Shown: piece after piece, positions 30,086-37,708 of the stretch | Position numbering within the stretch: position 1 is the first letter of the stretch | Layout of the letters: each line of letters opens with the position of its first letter | Origin: Trinickia terrae | GTDB lineage: Bacteria; Pseudomonadota; Gammaproteobacteria; Burkholderiales; Burkholderiaceae | Direction: 5' to 3' | DNA length: 64,000 bases | NCBI RefSeq assembly: GCF_005144415.1 | Contig: NZ_SWJE01000005.1 | Coordinates: forward strand, 1-64,000 | Notes under the pieces: generated by a model | Seen by the model: the letters and a program-made list of their open reading frames with translations, nothing else | What the model was told of the DNA's origin: nothing | The model's database searches: none | Position numbers and translations under genes: made by a program

Positions 30086-31087
30086 TCACTCTTCGAGCAG
30101 CGCGTCGGCGGGCGCGATCTCGCGCTGGCGGCGCGTCATCAGGAAGTACACGTAGCCGAGCGCCAGGAAGATCGCGAACACGATCGCCACGAGGAAGTTG
30201 TAGTACACCATCGTGGCCAGCGAGATCGCCGCCGCAACGAGCGCGAACGCCGGGAAATACGGGAACAGCGGCGCCTTGAACGGACGCTCCATGTCCGGCT
30301 CGGTGCGGCGCAGCCTGAACAGCGCGAGCATGCTGACGATGTACATCACGATAGCGCCAAACACCGACATCGTCACGATATTGGCCGTCAGCGTCTGGCC
30401 GCCGAACTGGATCAGCTCGTCGCTGTAGATGGCGGCGATGCCGACCACGCCGCCCGCGAGAATCGCCCGATGCGGCGTCTTGAAGCGCGGATGCACTTTG
30501 GCGAGCCACTCGGGCAGGTAGCCGGCGCGAGCGAGCGCGAAGATCTGCCGGGAGTAGCCGAGGATGATGCCGTGGAACGACGCCACGAGCCCGAACAGGC
30601 CGAGCCAGACGAGCATATGCATCCAGCCGCTGTTCGCGCCGACGATGTACTTCATCGCTTGCGGCAGTGGGTCGTTGATGTTGGCGAGCTTGGTCCAGTC
30701 GCCGGCGGCGCCCGCGAACACCATCACGCCGATCGCGAGCGCGATCGCGGGCGGCGCGAAGACGAACTCGACGAGCGTCGCCGCGCCCGCGAGATAGCCG
30801 CCGACGGGGCCGAATGCGTGCCGCGCATACGCGAACGGGCCGCCCGCATGCGGTATCGAGGTGGTGAGCTCGGTGAAGCTGAAGACGAACGTCGTGTACA
30901 TCGCCGCGATGAAAAGCGCGGTGATGACGAAGCCGAGCGTGCCGGCGCTCGCCCAGCCGTAGCTCCAGCCGAAATACTCGCCTGAAATCACGAGCCCGAC
31001 CGCGATCCCCCACAGTTGCCATGTGCCGAGCGTCTGCTTGAGCTCGTGATGGGTGACCTTGCGGTGATGGTTCGACTCGGTTGTCAT
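30086..31087 (-). CDS. eat: Ethanolamine permease (APC family), probably internally deleted
   Basis: 333 residues; family members are usually about 450-480 residues with 12 membrane helices. The N-terminal LGTWQLWGIAVGLVISGEYFGW and the C-terminal half match the family, but only about eight hydrophobic helices remain. After the second-third helix, FAPPAIALAIG is followed directly by VMVFAGAAGDW, which normally lies over 100 residues further on. The DNA at the join (about 30725-30745) contains repeated GCGATCG, as expected for an in-frame deletion by short-repeat recombination. The ATG at 31087 has GGAGGAG. First gene of the eutBC operon. Transport activity is doubtful. Confidence 0.85.
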   Translation of the reverse strand: MTTESNHHRKVTHHELKQTLGTWQLWGIAVGLVISGEYFGWSYGWASAGTLGFVITALFIAAMYTTFVFSFTELTTSIPHAGGPFAYARHAFGPVGGYLAGAATLVEFVFAPPAIALAIGVMVFAGAAGDWTKLANINDPLPQAMKYIVGANSGWMHMLVWLGLFGLVASFHGIILGYSRQIFALARAGYLPEWLAKVHPRFKTPHRAILAGGVVGIAAIYSDELIQFGGQTLTANIVTMSVFGAIVMYIVSMLALFRLRRTEPDMERPFKAPLFPYFPAFALVAAAISLATMVYYNFLVAIVFAIFLALGYVYFLMTRRQREIAPADALLEE

Positions 31088-31305
31088 CGACGACTCTCCT
31101 CCACTCCACAGCGGTTTTGCTTTTGCCCGATGTTTCCGCACGCCTCGCCGGCGCGCGGAAGCGCTTCGAATCGATGCTAGAGAGTCATTAATCGAGGTGT
31201 TATCGAAATTCGGCAAACTTATCGAGGGCGTCGAAAGCCATTTGCAAGCATTCGCGGCAGCGCTGCAAGTCCGCAAGAATTGTCAAATGGCCTCGTACTA
31301 TGTTG

Positions 31306-31459
31306 GTTGCACGAACATGAGATCGCGCAGCGCGCCGGCTATGGCAGCCTGCAGGCATTCACGCGCACGTTCGGCCCGGTGTTCGGCATGCCGCCGGCGC
31401 AGTACCGCAAGCACGGCACGCACCGGCATTTCCAAGCACAGAAATCAGGAGGGAACCCC
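31306..31459 (+). pseudogene. Remnant of an AraC-type DNA-binding domain
   Basis: The frame reads HEIAQRAGYGSLQAFTRTFG and on to PAQYRKHG, which is the second helix-turn-helix of an AraC-type domain. The first helix-turn-helix and everything before it are missing. In intact relatives this part is fused to the GyrI-like domain that follows. The frame stays open into the downstream gene. Confidence 0.65.
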
Positions 31460-31930
31460 ATGACCTTGCGCGAAGTCACGATTCGGACCGTGCCTGCAAT
31501 GACGGCGGTCACGGTCGATCACACCGGCTCGTATATGCAGATCGGCAAGGCGTTCGACGCGCTGTTCGGATGGCTCGCTTCGAACGATATGCTGGCCTCG
31601 GTCCAGCACGCGGTGGGGATCTTTTACGACGACCCCGGCGCGGTCGCGGAAGACTCGCTGCGCTCGAAGGCGGGCGCCGTGCTGGCGGCGCCGATCGGGG
31701 TCACCGCACCGCTGTCGCTGACGGAAATCGCCGGCGGGCAATACGCGGTGCTGCGCCACAGGGGACCTTATGCGGACATGGCTGCCGCTTATCAATGGCT
31801 GTACGGCGAATGGCTGCCGCAGTCTGGCCGCGAGGCCGCCGATGCTCCGGTGTTCGAAGAGTATTTGAACAATCCGCGCAACACGGCGCCTTCCGAGTTG
31901 CTGACCGATATTTGCTTGCCTTTGCGGTAA
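31460..31930 (+). CDS. GyrI-like small-molecule-binding domain protein
   Basis: A 156-residue protein of the GyrI-like/SOUL-type fold used by MerR- and AraC-family regulators to bind ligands. Features are REVTIRTVPAMTAVTVDHTGSY at the N-terminus, GIFYDDPGAV in the middle and GGQYAVLRHRGPYADM near the end. AGGAGGG before the ATG at 31460 shows it can be translated on its own, although it derives from an AraC-GyrI fusion. It may now act as a stand-alone binding protein. Confidence 0.8.
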   Translation: MTLREVTIRTVPAMTAVTVDHTGSYMQIGKAFDALFGWLASNDMLASVQHAVGIFYDDPGAVAEDSLRSKAGAVLAAPIGVTAPLSLTEIAGGQYAVLRHRGPYADMAAAYQWLYGEWLPQSGREAADAPVFEEYLNNPRNTAPSELLTDICLPLR

Positions 31931-31971
31931 GCGGTCGTATGGCTCGGCAAGGCATCGCCATTGCCATGGCG

Positions 31972-33258
31972 TTAGTGGCCGCGATACAGGCGGTTGATCT
32001 CCTCGCTCACGGCGAAGCGCTGCGCTACGGAGGGCGCGGATTTTGGGGGCGCAGGCTCGACCACGGCGCTTCCCGAGGCTTCGCGCATCGCGACCGGTGC
32101 GGCATCCGGTGGCGGCGCTTTGCGCACGACCTCGACAGGCGCCGCCGTGATGGCGGAAGCGGCGGCGGTGCGAACGGGCTCGCGCGTCAAGCGCTCGCGG
32201 GGCGCTGTCTTCGGCTCGGCATTGACGGCCTCGGCTACGCCGCTTTGGTCTGATTTTTCGACGCGGTCGATGCTTTCCGTCTTCGCCAACTGGCGATGGA
32301 TGCAGCCTGTCGAATTCTCCTTGTTGCACGCTTGCGCGGCACGCTGGATGGCGTCGCCGCGCTGCCCGTTCGCGGCGTTGGCTTGCCGCGGCGCGCGCGG
32401 CGTTGGCGTCGGTGTTGGCATCGGTGCGGTTTCCGCTGTTTTTTCCAAGGCGGCGCTAGCCGGTTTTTCTGTTGTTACGACTGGCGGTTTTTCCACCGCG
32501 ACGACCGCAGGTTTTTCCACCGGCTTTTGAACCGCTTTTGCCACCGTCGCCGTTACCGTCTTCGGCGGCGCCGTTTCGGCCTTGCGCGGCTCGCTCACAC
32601 GTTGCTCGCGGCTCGGCGCGGCGCTCGCCACGGCTGCAGCCTTCGCTTTCGGCGGATGCGCCGCCGCAACCGGCGCCGGCACAGCCTGCGATTTCTTCGC
32701 GGCGGCCTGGGCCTCGCTCGCCTTGGCCTCGTCGTTCCTGACGATCTGCGCGTCCTTGGCGTCTTCGGCGCGCGACTTCGCGATCTCGCGCTCCATCAAG
32801 GCGACGAGCGGCACCGGCGAGGGCGGCGCAGGCAGGTTGTTGCCGATGCCGGCCGGCAACGGGCCCGGCTCGTTGTGAAACAGGACTTTTTGCCACTTCA
32901 CGAGCGCCACGTCGCGCTCGGTGATCGACACATAGGTGCCGAACGCGATGGCGAAACCGAACAGCAGGATCGCCGCGCTGCGGCTCATGCCCCAGCGCCG
33001 CGCGCCGTTCAGGTCCGCGGGCCTCGCGCGCCGCCGCGCCGCCAGAACGGTTCTTGCCTGCGCGATTGCCCGAGGATCGGGCGTCAGGATGCGGGCTGGC
33101 AACAGCGCCGGTGGCGGGACCCGCTCCGCGGCCGGCAGCACTTCGAGCAATACCTTCGCCCCGCATTGCGGACAGACGGCCACGTGCTCGGCCAATGCCG
33201 CGCCGCAGTGACTGCAAGGCATGGGAATCGCGGTGTGAGACGGCGCTTCTGTCGGCAT
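31972..33258 (-). CDS. Zinc-ribbon, single-pass membrane protein of unknown function
   Basis: A 428-residue protein. Residues 15-33 form a zinc ribbon (CSHC and CPQC). One transmembrane helix follows at about 92-110, then a long low-complexity region rich in alanine, proline, lysine and VEKP-like repeats (about 180-290), then a segment with a Cys pair (CNKENSTGC) near residue 320. The zinc ribbon would be cytoplasmic and the long tail periplasmic. No family is recognised. It is divergent from the TPR gene with a 288-base gap. Confidence 0.75.
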   Translation of the reverse strand: MPTEAPSHTAIPMPCSHCGAALAEHVAVCPQCGAKVLLEVLPAAERVPPPALLPARILTPDPRAIAQARTVLAARRRARPADLNGARRWGMSRSAAILLFGFAIAFGTYVSITERDVALVKWQKVLFHNEPGPLPAGIGNNLPAPPSPVPLVALMEREIAKSRAEDAKDAQIVRNDEAKASEAQAAAKKSQAVPAPVAAAHPPKAKAAAVASAAPSREQRVSEPRKAETAPPKTVTATVAKAVQKPVEKPAVVAVEKPPVVTTEKPASAALEKTAETAPMPTPTPTPRAPRQANAANGQRGDAIQRAAQACNKENSTGCIHRQLAKTESIDRVEKSDQSGVAEAVNAEPKTAPRERLTREPVRTAAASAITAAPVEVVRKAPPPDAAPVAMREASGSAVVEPAPPKSAPSVAQRFAVSEEINRLYRGH

Positions 33259-33546
33259 CGTCGGAGCCCCACTCGCGGCACGCTGCGAGAACGCGCGCCG
33301 GCGACTTCATGTGTCTCGATCCGAAGCGGCGCCGGCGTCCGTCATTGGTATTCAGAATCGGACGCGCAATGGGCGCAGTCGGGCCAGGATATTCGTCCGG
33401 TTCAATATGTGTCACTTCTGAGGAAACATCAACGAAAGGCCGGCCGCGTAAGTTCGTTACTGAACATACGAATGGCAGGCGGGCAACGTGTCGCCGATGG
33501 AAGCGGTAATCTGTACAGTGTCCTAAGGACTTCGTTGTGCGGGAAC

Positions 33547-35310
33547 ATGAAGACGCGGGTCGTGGCCGCTGCCCTGGCGGGCGTGGCAAGCGCATGGGTG
33601 TGGGGCGGATGTCTCGCCGCCACGGCGCCGGACGTGTGCTCGCCAACGCTGTCCGAGGTGAGCGTCGCGCGCGGCTTCGCGGTCGAAGCCGGTTGCGGCG
33701 CGCCGGCCCGCATGTTCAAGCGCCTCGTGCCGGCGCTGAACCGGGCCGCAGCGGGCGCCGGCCTGTCGAGCGCTCAGCGGGTGTCGCTCGCGAAAGCGGT
33801 CAACGAGATGCTGCGCTCCGCAGCGGCGCAAGCGGGCCGCAACGCGCAAGTGGCCGATGCGATCTTCGATAACATCGAGCCGCTGATCGAAAGCCTCGCC
33901 GCGCAAAGCAAGCCGCACTTCGAGACCGATCTCGTCGCCGTTGCCCGGCAATGGGACGAACGCTACTGGGCGCTGCTGCGCAAGACCTCGATCACGCGCA
34001 GCGCGGACCCGCGCGAACTGCAGATCGACGCCGCCATCGAACGCCTCGATCTCGCGGGCGCATCGAGCTTGCTCGATTCGCTGCTTGGCGACCGGCAGGG
34101 CTCCCTCGAGCTGCAGGCCAATCGTCTGTACGCAGCGGCCGCGATCGAACTGCTCCGCTTCGCCCCGCAGAACGCGCTGAAATATCTGCAATTGGGGTAC
34201 GTGCTGCAACCCGACGATACGGAGATCATGGGCGCCTACGGCGATACGCTGCGCGAGTTGCGGCAGTTCGAGCTCGCCGAGACCGTGTGCCGGGCGCTGC
34301 TGCTTCGCCAGCAAGCGCTCGCGGAAGGCGACGCGTCCGAATGGCAGCCGCAGATCGCCCGCACGCTCGACAAGCTGGGCTACCTGTACGTCGACCTGAG
34401 GGAACCGGCGCAGGCGGAGGGCGCCTACCTGCACGCGCTCGAAGCGTATTGGACCCTCGCGCACGCGGACCCGGTGACGTATGGGCCGGCGGTCGCCGAG
34501 ACGTTCGACAATCTCGGCACCCTGTACCGCGACAGCCAGCACTTGAAGAACGCGGCGGATGCCTATGGCGAGGCGTTGAAGCTCGATCGCGCGCTGGCCG
34601 AGCGCGATCCCGCGGCGTACCGCCCCGACGTCGCCAAGACGCTGAACGACCTGGGCATCCTCTACAACGCGACGCAGCGCGCCAACGAAGCCGAGCACGC
34701 CTATCGCGAGGCGCTGGAGATGCAGCGCCAGCTCGTGGAGGAAAATCCGGCCGCGTATCGACCGGCGCTTGCGCGCACACTGAACAACCTCGGCAATCTC
34801 TATAGCGGCATGCAGCGCTTGCCCGAAGCCGAGCAGTCCTACCAGGAGGCGCTGACGATCCGCCAGCAGCTCGCGCGCGAGACGCCCGCGCAATACCGGC
34901 CCGACCTGGCGCGCACGCTCAGCAATCTCGGCGTGCTGTATCGCATCGAAGAGCGCCCGCGGGAGGCGCGGCGCGCCTATTTGAAGGCATTGCGGATCTA
35001 TCAGTCGCTGGCGCGCGGCGACCCGGTCGCGTACCAGCCCGACGAGGCGCGCACGTTCAACAACCTCGGCGTCCTGTTCAGCCGGACGAACCGGCCGCGC
35101 CAGGCGGAGCGGGCGTACCGGCATGCGCTGGGGCTCTACAAGGGACTGTCGCGCGTCGATCCTGTCGCGTATCGGCAGGACGAGGCGCGCACGCTGGATA
35201 ATCTGAGCCGGTTGTATGGACAGTTGCAAAGGCCGCGGGAAGCGGCGCAGGCGAAGCAGGAGGCGGCGCGGCTGCTGGATGCGGGCGAGGGGCGGGAGCA
35301 GGGGGAATGA
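33547..35310 (+). CDS. Exported tetratricopeptide-repeat protein
   Basis: A 587-residue protein with a probable signal peptide (residues 1-27). From residue 269 to the end it carries seven consecutive 46-residue TPR units, each with (D/A)xARTLxNLGxLY, an EAExAYxEAL helix and DPxAYRP. The first 240 residues are helical without a known domain. Its ATG at 33547 is well inside a longer open frame that is antisense to the neighbour gene and not real. Its stop overlaps the rtcB start (ATGA), so the two are co-translated. Likely a periplasmic or surface scaffold; the partner is unknown. Confidence 0.85.
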   Translation: MKTRVVAAALAGVASAWVWGGCLAATAPDVCSPTLSEVSVARGFAVEAGCGAPARMFKRLVPALNRAAAGAGLSSAQRVSLAKAVNEMLRSAAAQAGRNAQVADAIFDNIEPLIESLAAQSKPHFETDLVAVARQWDERYWALLRKTSITRSADPRELQIDAAIERLDLAGASSLLDSLLGDRQGSLELQANRLYAAAAIELLRFAPQNALKYLQLGYVLQPDDTEIMGAYGDTLRELRQFELAETVCRALLLRQQALAEGDASEWQPQIARTLDKLGYLYVDLREPAQAEGAYLHALEAYWTLAHADPVTYGPAVAETFDNLGTLYRDSQHLKNAADAYGEALKLDRALAERDPAAYRPDVAKTLNDLGILYNATQRANEAEHAYREALEMQRQLVEENPAAYRPALARTLNNLGNLYSGMQRLPEAEQSYQEALTIRQQLARETPAQYRPDLARTLSNLGVLYRIEERPREARRAYLKALRIYQSLARGDPVAYQPDEARTFNNLGVLFSRTNRPRQAERAYRHALGLYKGLSRVDPVAYRQDEARTLDNLSRLYGQLQRPREAAQAKQEAARLLDAGEGREQGE

Positions 35311-36536
35311 AAGAGATGAGTGAAGTGGACTATCAACTGATGGAAGTGGCCAACGGCCGCGCCGTGAAGATGTGGACGCAAGGCGTTCCCGTGGAGAGCG
35401 ATGCGCGCGAGCAACTGCGGAACACGGCCAGCATGCCGTTCGTGTTCAAGCACCTCGCCGTGATGCCCGATGTGCACGTCGGCAAGGGCTCGACGATCGG
35501 CAGCGTGATTCCGACGCTGGGCGCGATCATTCCGGCGGCGGTCGGCGTCGACATCGGCTGCGGGATGATGGCCGTGCGCACGACGCTCACCGCCGATGAC
35601 CTGCCGGATTCGCTGTCGGGCGTGCGCGGCGCGATCGAGCGCGCCGTGCCGCACGGACGCACGCCGGGACGGCGCGATCCGGGTGCATGGAGCCGTCCGC
35701 CCGAGGCCGTCGATCAGGCGTGGAAAGCGCTGCAACCCCGCTTTCAGCGCATCCTCGACAAGTATCCGGCACTCGCGCGGACCAACAACCATATGCATCT
35801 CGGCACGCTGGGAACCGGCAATCACTTCATCGAGGTCTGCCTCGACGAAAACGAAAGCGTGTGGTTCATGCTGCACAGCGGCTCGCGCGGCGTGGGCAAT
35901 GCGATCGGCAATCTGTTCATCGAACTGGCGCAGGCGGACATGCGTCAGCACATCGCGAACCTGCCGGACCGCAACCTCGCCTACTTCGAGGAAGGCAGCA
36001 AGCACTTCGACGATTACGTGGAAGCGGTCGGCTGGGCGCAAGACTTCGCGCGCCTGAACCGTCAAACGATGATGGATGCCGTCATCGAGGCTGTGCGCAC
36101 GGCGATCGGCAAGCCGTTCGAGATCGACGAGCACGCGGTGAACTGCCACCACAACTACGTGCAGAAGGAACGTCACTTTGGTGCGGATGTGTTCGTCACT
36201 CGCAAGGGCGCCGTGTCGGCGCAGAAGGGGCAGCTCGGCATCATTCCGGGCTCGATGGGCGCGAAGAGCTTCATCGTGCGCGGCCTCGGCAACGAAGAGA
36301 GCTTTTGCTCGTGCAGTCACGGCGCGGGACGCGCGATGAGCCGCACGGAAGCGAAGCGGCGCTTCACCGTGGCGGATCAGATCAAGGCGACGGCGCACGT
36401 CGAGTGTCGCAAGGATGCGGGCGTCGTCGATGAAATCCCGATGGCGTACAAGGACATCGACGCCGTGATGGCCGCGCAGCGCAGTCTCGTTGAAGTCGTG
36501 CATACGCTGCGGCAGGTGGTTTGTGTGAAGGGATGA
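35307..36536 (+). CDS. rtcB: RNA-splicing ligase RtcB
   Basis: A 409-residue RtcB of normal length. It joins RNA 3'-phosphate or 2',3'-cyclic phosphate ends to 5'-OH ends using GTP and Mn. The metal-binding Cys85 is in GVDIGCGM, the HxxxGNH-type motif is in LGTLGTGNHFIE, HSGSRGVGN follows, and the guanylated histidine is His338 in CSCSHGAGRAMSR. The start may be 35307 or 35316. It overlaps the TPR gene by 4 bases. There is no RtcA, archease or RtcR gene here. Confidence 0.96.
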   Translation: MKEMSEVDYQLMEVANGRAVKMWTQGVPVESDAREQLRNTASMPFVFKHLAVMPDVHVGKGSTIGSVIPTLGAIIPAAVGVDIGCGMMAVRTTLTADDLPDSLSGVRGAIERAVPHGRTPGRRDPGAWSRPPEAVDQAWKALQPRFQRILDKYPALARTNNHMHLGTLGTGNHFIEVCLDENESVWFMLHSGSRGVGNAIGNLFIELAQADMRQHIANLPDRNLAYFEEGSKHFDDYVEAVGWAQDFARLNRQTMMDAVIEAVRTAIGKPFEIDEHAVNCHHNYVQKERHFGADVFVTRKGAVSAQKGQLGIIPGSMGAKSFIVRGLGNEESFCSCSHGAGRAMSRTEAKRRFTVADQIKATAHVECRKDAGVVDEIPMAYKDIDAVMAAQRSLVEVVHTLRQVVCVKG

Positions 36537-36540
36537 CCTA

Positions 36541-36918
36541 CTACCTGTGTTGCTTTGGTGGGATCCAGCGCCACGTCAGCATGACAAGCAAGGCGAAGAT
36601 CACATAAGCCAGCGTAAACACCCACGTAGGCAAGTCGTAGAAAAGCAGGCGGCTTACCCAGTGCTGGATGAAACCCTGGCTTCCGACCGAGCCATGTCTC
36701 AGCCAGTCTTCCAGCACTGTCAACGGGCAAGCAATGCCAAGCACCGATAACAGCGCGACTACGCAGATCGCGAACACATGCGTGAATCGGAAGCCGCGGT
36801 TACGAACCCATTCCCATTGAAGCATCGCACCGGCCCAGATCACCGGCAGCGCGCACACAATAAAAAGCGCGAGCAGCGCGTGGACGATCAGAACGATGTT
36901 GGCTAGCAACGTGGTCAT
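36541..36918 (-). CDS. DUF2784 family membrane protein
   Basis: A 125-residue protein with about four hydrophobic helices (near 1-22, 41-62, 85-105 and 95-120) and the conserved CPLTVLEDWLR segment typical of DUF2784. ATG at 36918 is preferred; a GTG at 36942 would add eight residues. It converges on rtcB, ending 5 bases from its stop. The function is unknown. Confidence 0.75.
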   Translation of the reverse strand: MTTLLANIVLIVHALLALFIVCALPVIWAGAMLQWEWVRNRGFRFTHVFAICVVALLSVLGIACPLTVLEDWLRHGSVGSQGFIQHWVSRLLFYDLPTWVFTLAYVIFALLVMLTWRWIPPKQHR

Positions 36919-37071
36919 GGCTCGATGGTTGATTGTCAGCACGGAGGTTTAGACCTGTGCGGATAGCAAACGCCAATAACGTTGCACGGAATATTGCGCC
37001 CTGCCGGCCGTTTACTCGTCACGGCGGCACGCACCGCGTACCGCCGCCGCATCTCGAGGAGGACGGAAATC

Positions 37072-37431
37072 ATGATCAAGACCTTGCTTTGCGTCGCCAT
37101 CTGCTCGATCCCTGCCGTCTCGTTCGCCGAGCCGCCAAAGATGGCGAACGGCATGATGGTCGACGACGACGGCATGACGCTCTACATGTTCGACAAGGAC
37201 ACCGTGCCCGGAAAAAGCGCCTGCACTGGCGGCTGCACGACGATGTGGCCCGCCGCGACGGCCGATTCGTACGACAAGGCGAGCGGCGACTTGAGCTTCA
37301 TTCCCACCGCCGACGGGAAAAACCAGTGGGCCTTCAAAGGGCATCCGCTCTATCGCTTCGCCAAGGACACAAAGCCCGGCGAGATGCACGGCGACGGCTT
37401 CAAGGGCATGTGGCATGTCGTCAAGCCTTGA
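37072..37431 (+). CDS. Secreted COG4315-type protein
   Basis: A 119-residue protein with a signal peptide cleaved near residue 19 (SFA/EPP). The mature part matches the short repeat family COG4315: GMTLYMFDKDT, a GGCTTMWPA motif with two cysteines, and a second repeat ending in HPLYRFAKDTKPGE. GAGGAGG precedes the ATG. It should be periplasmic; the function is unknown. A perfect 8-bp hairpin follows at 37456-37478 without a T-run. Confidence 0.85.
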   Translation: MIKTLLCVAICSIPAVSFAEPPKMANGMMVDDDGMTLYMFDKDTVPGKSACTGGCTTMWPAATADSYDKASGDLSFIPTADGKNQWAFKGHPLYRFAKDTKPGEMHGDGFKGMWHVVKP

Positions 37432-37554
37432 CAGTGCGCATTTCGAATCCGGCTGGCCGGGAATCGAGGTTTCCCGGCGCCATCCCTCGATTGATTTCGC
37501 CATTGTGCGATTTTGACTGAATCGCTGGCGATATAGTCGAGCGAGGTAAATTAA

Positions 37555-37596
37555 AGGCGCCGGTATTTTCTGCTGACACATTCAATTCCGGCGCCT
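37555..37596. repeat. Inverted repeat in the vgrG upstream region
   Basis: AGGCGCCGG (37555-37563) and CCGGCGCCT (37588-37596) are perfect reverse complements separated by 24 bases. The repeat lies in a locally AT-rich 275-base gap before vgrG and could be a regulator site or a hairpin. Confidence 0.5.
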
Positions 37597-37643
37597 CCGG
37601 CATGCAATTTGTTCCGATTTAACACTTCCTTTTAACGTCCCGA

Positions 37644-37673
37644 TTGCGAAAACCCTTGATTCCTCTGTATTAT
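37644..37673 (+). promoter_or_regulatory. Possible vgrG promoter
   Basis: TTGCGA and TATTAT are 18 bases apart, 36 bases before the vgrG start. The match is fair, not strong. Confidence 0.35.
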
Positions 37674-37708
37674 CCCGCGAGTTAAATCCGGCGGTAAAAG
37701 AGGTGAAT

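Noticed and set aside
32296..33546. The long N-terminal extension of the TPR frame
   Set aside because: This part is antisense to the zinc-ribbon gene and Arg/His-rich; the TPR protein has its own start and signal peptide at 33547.
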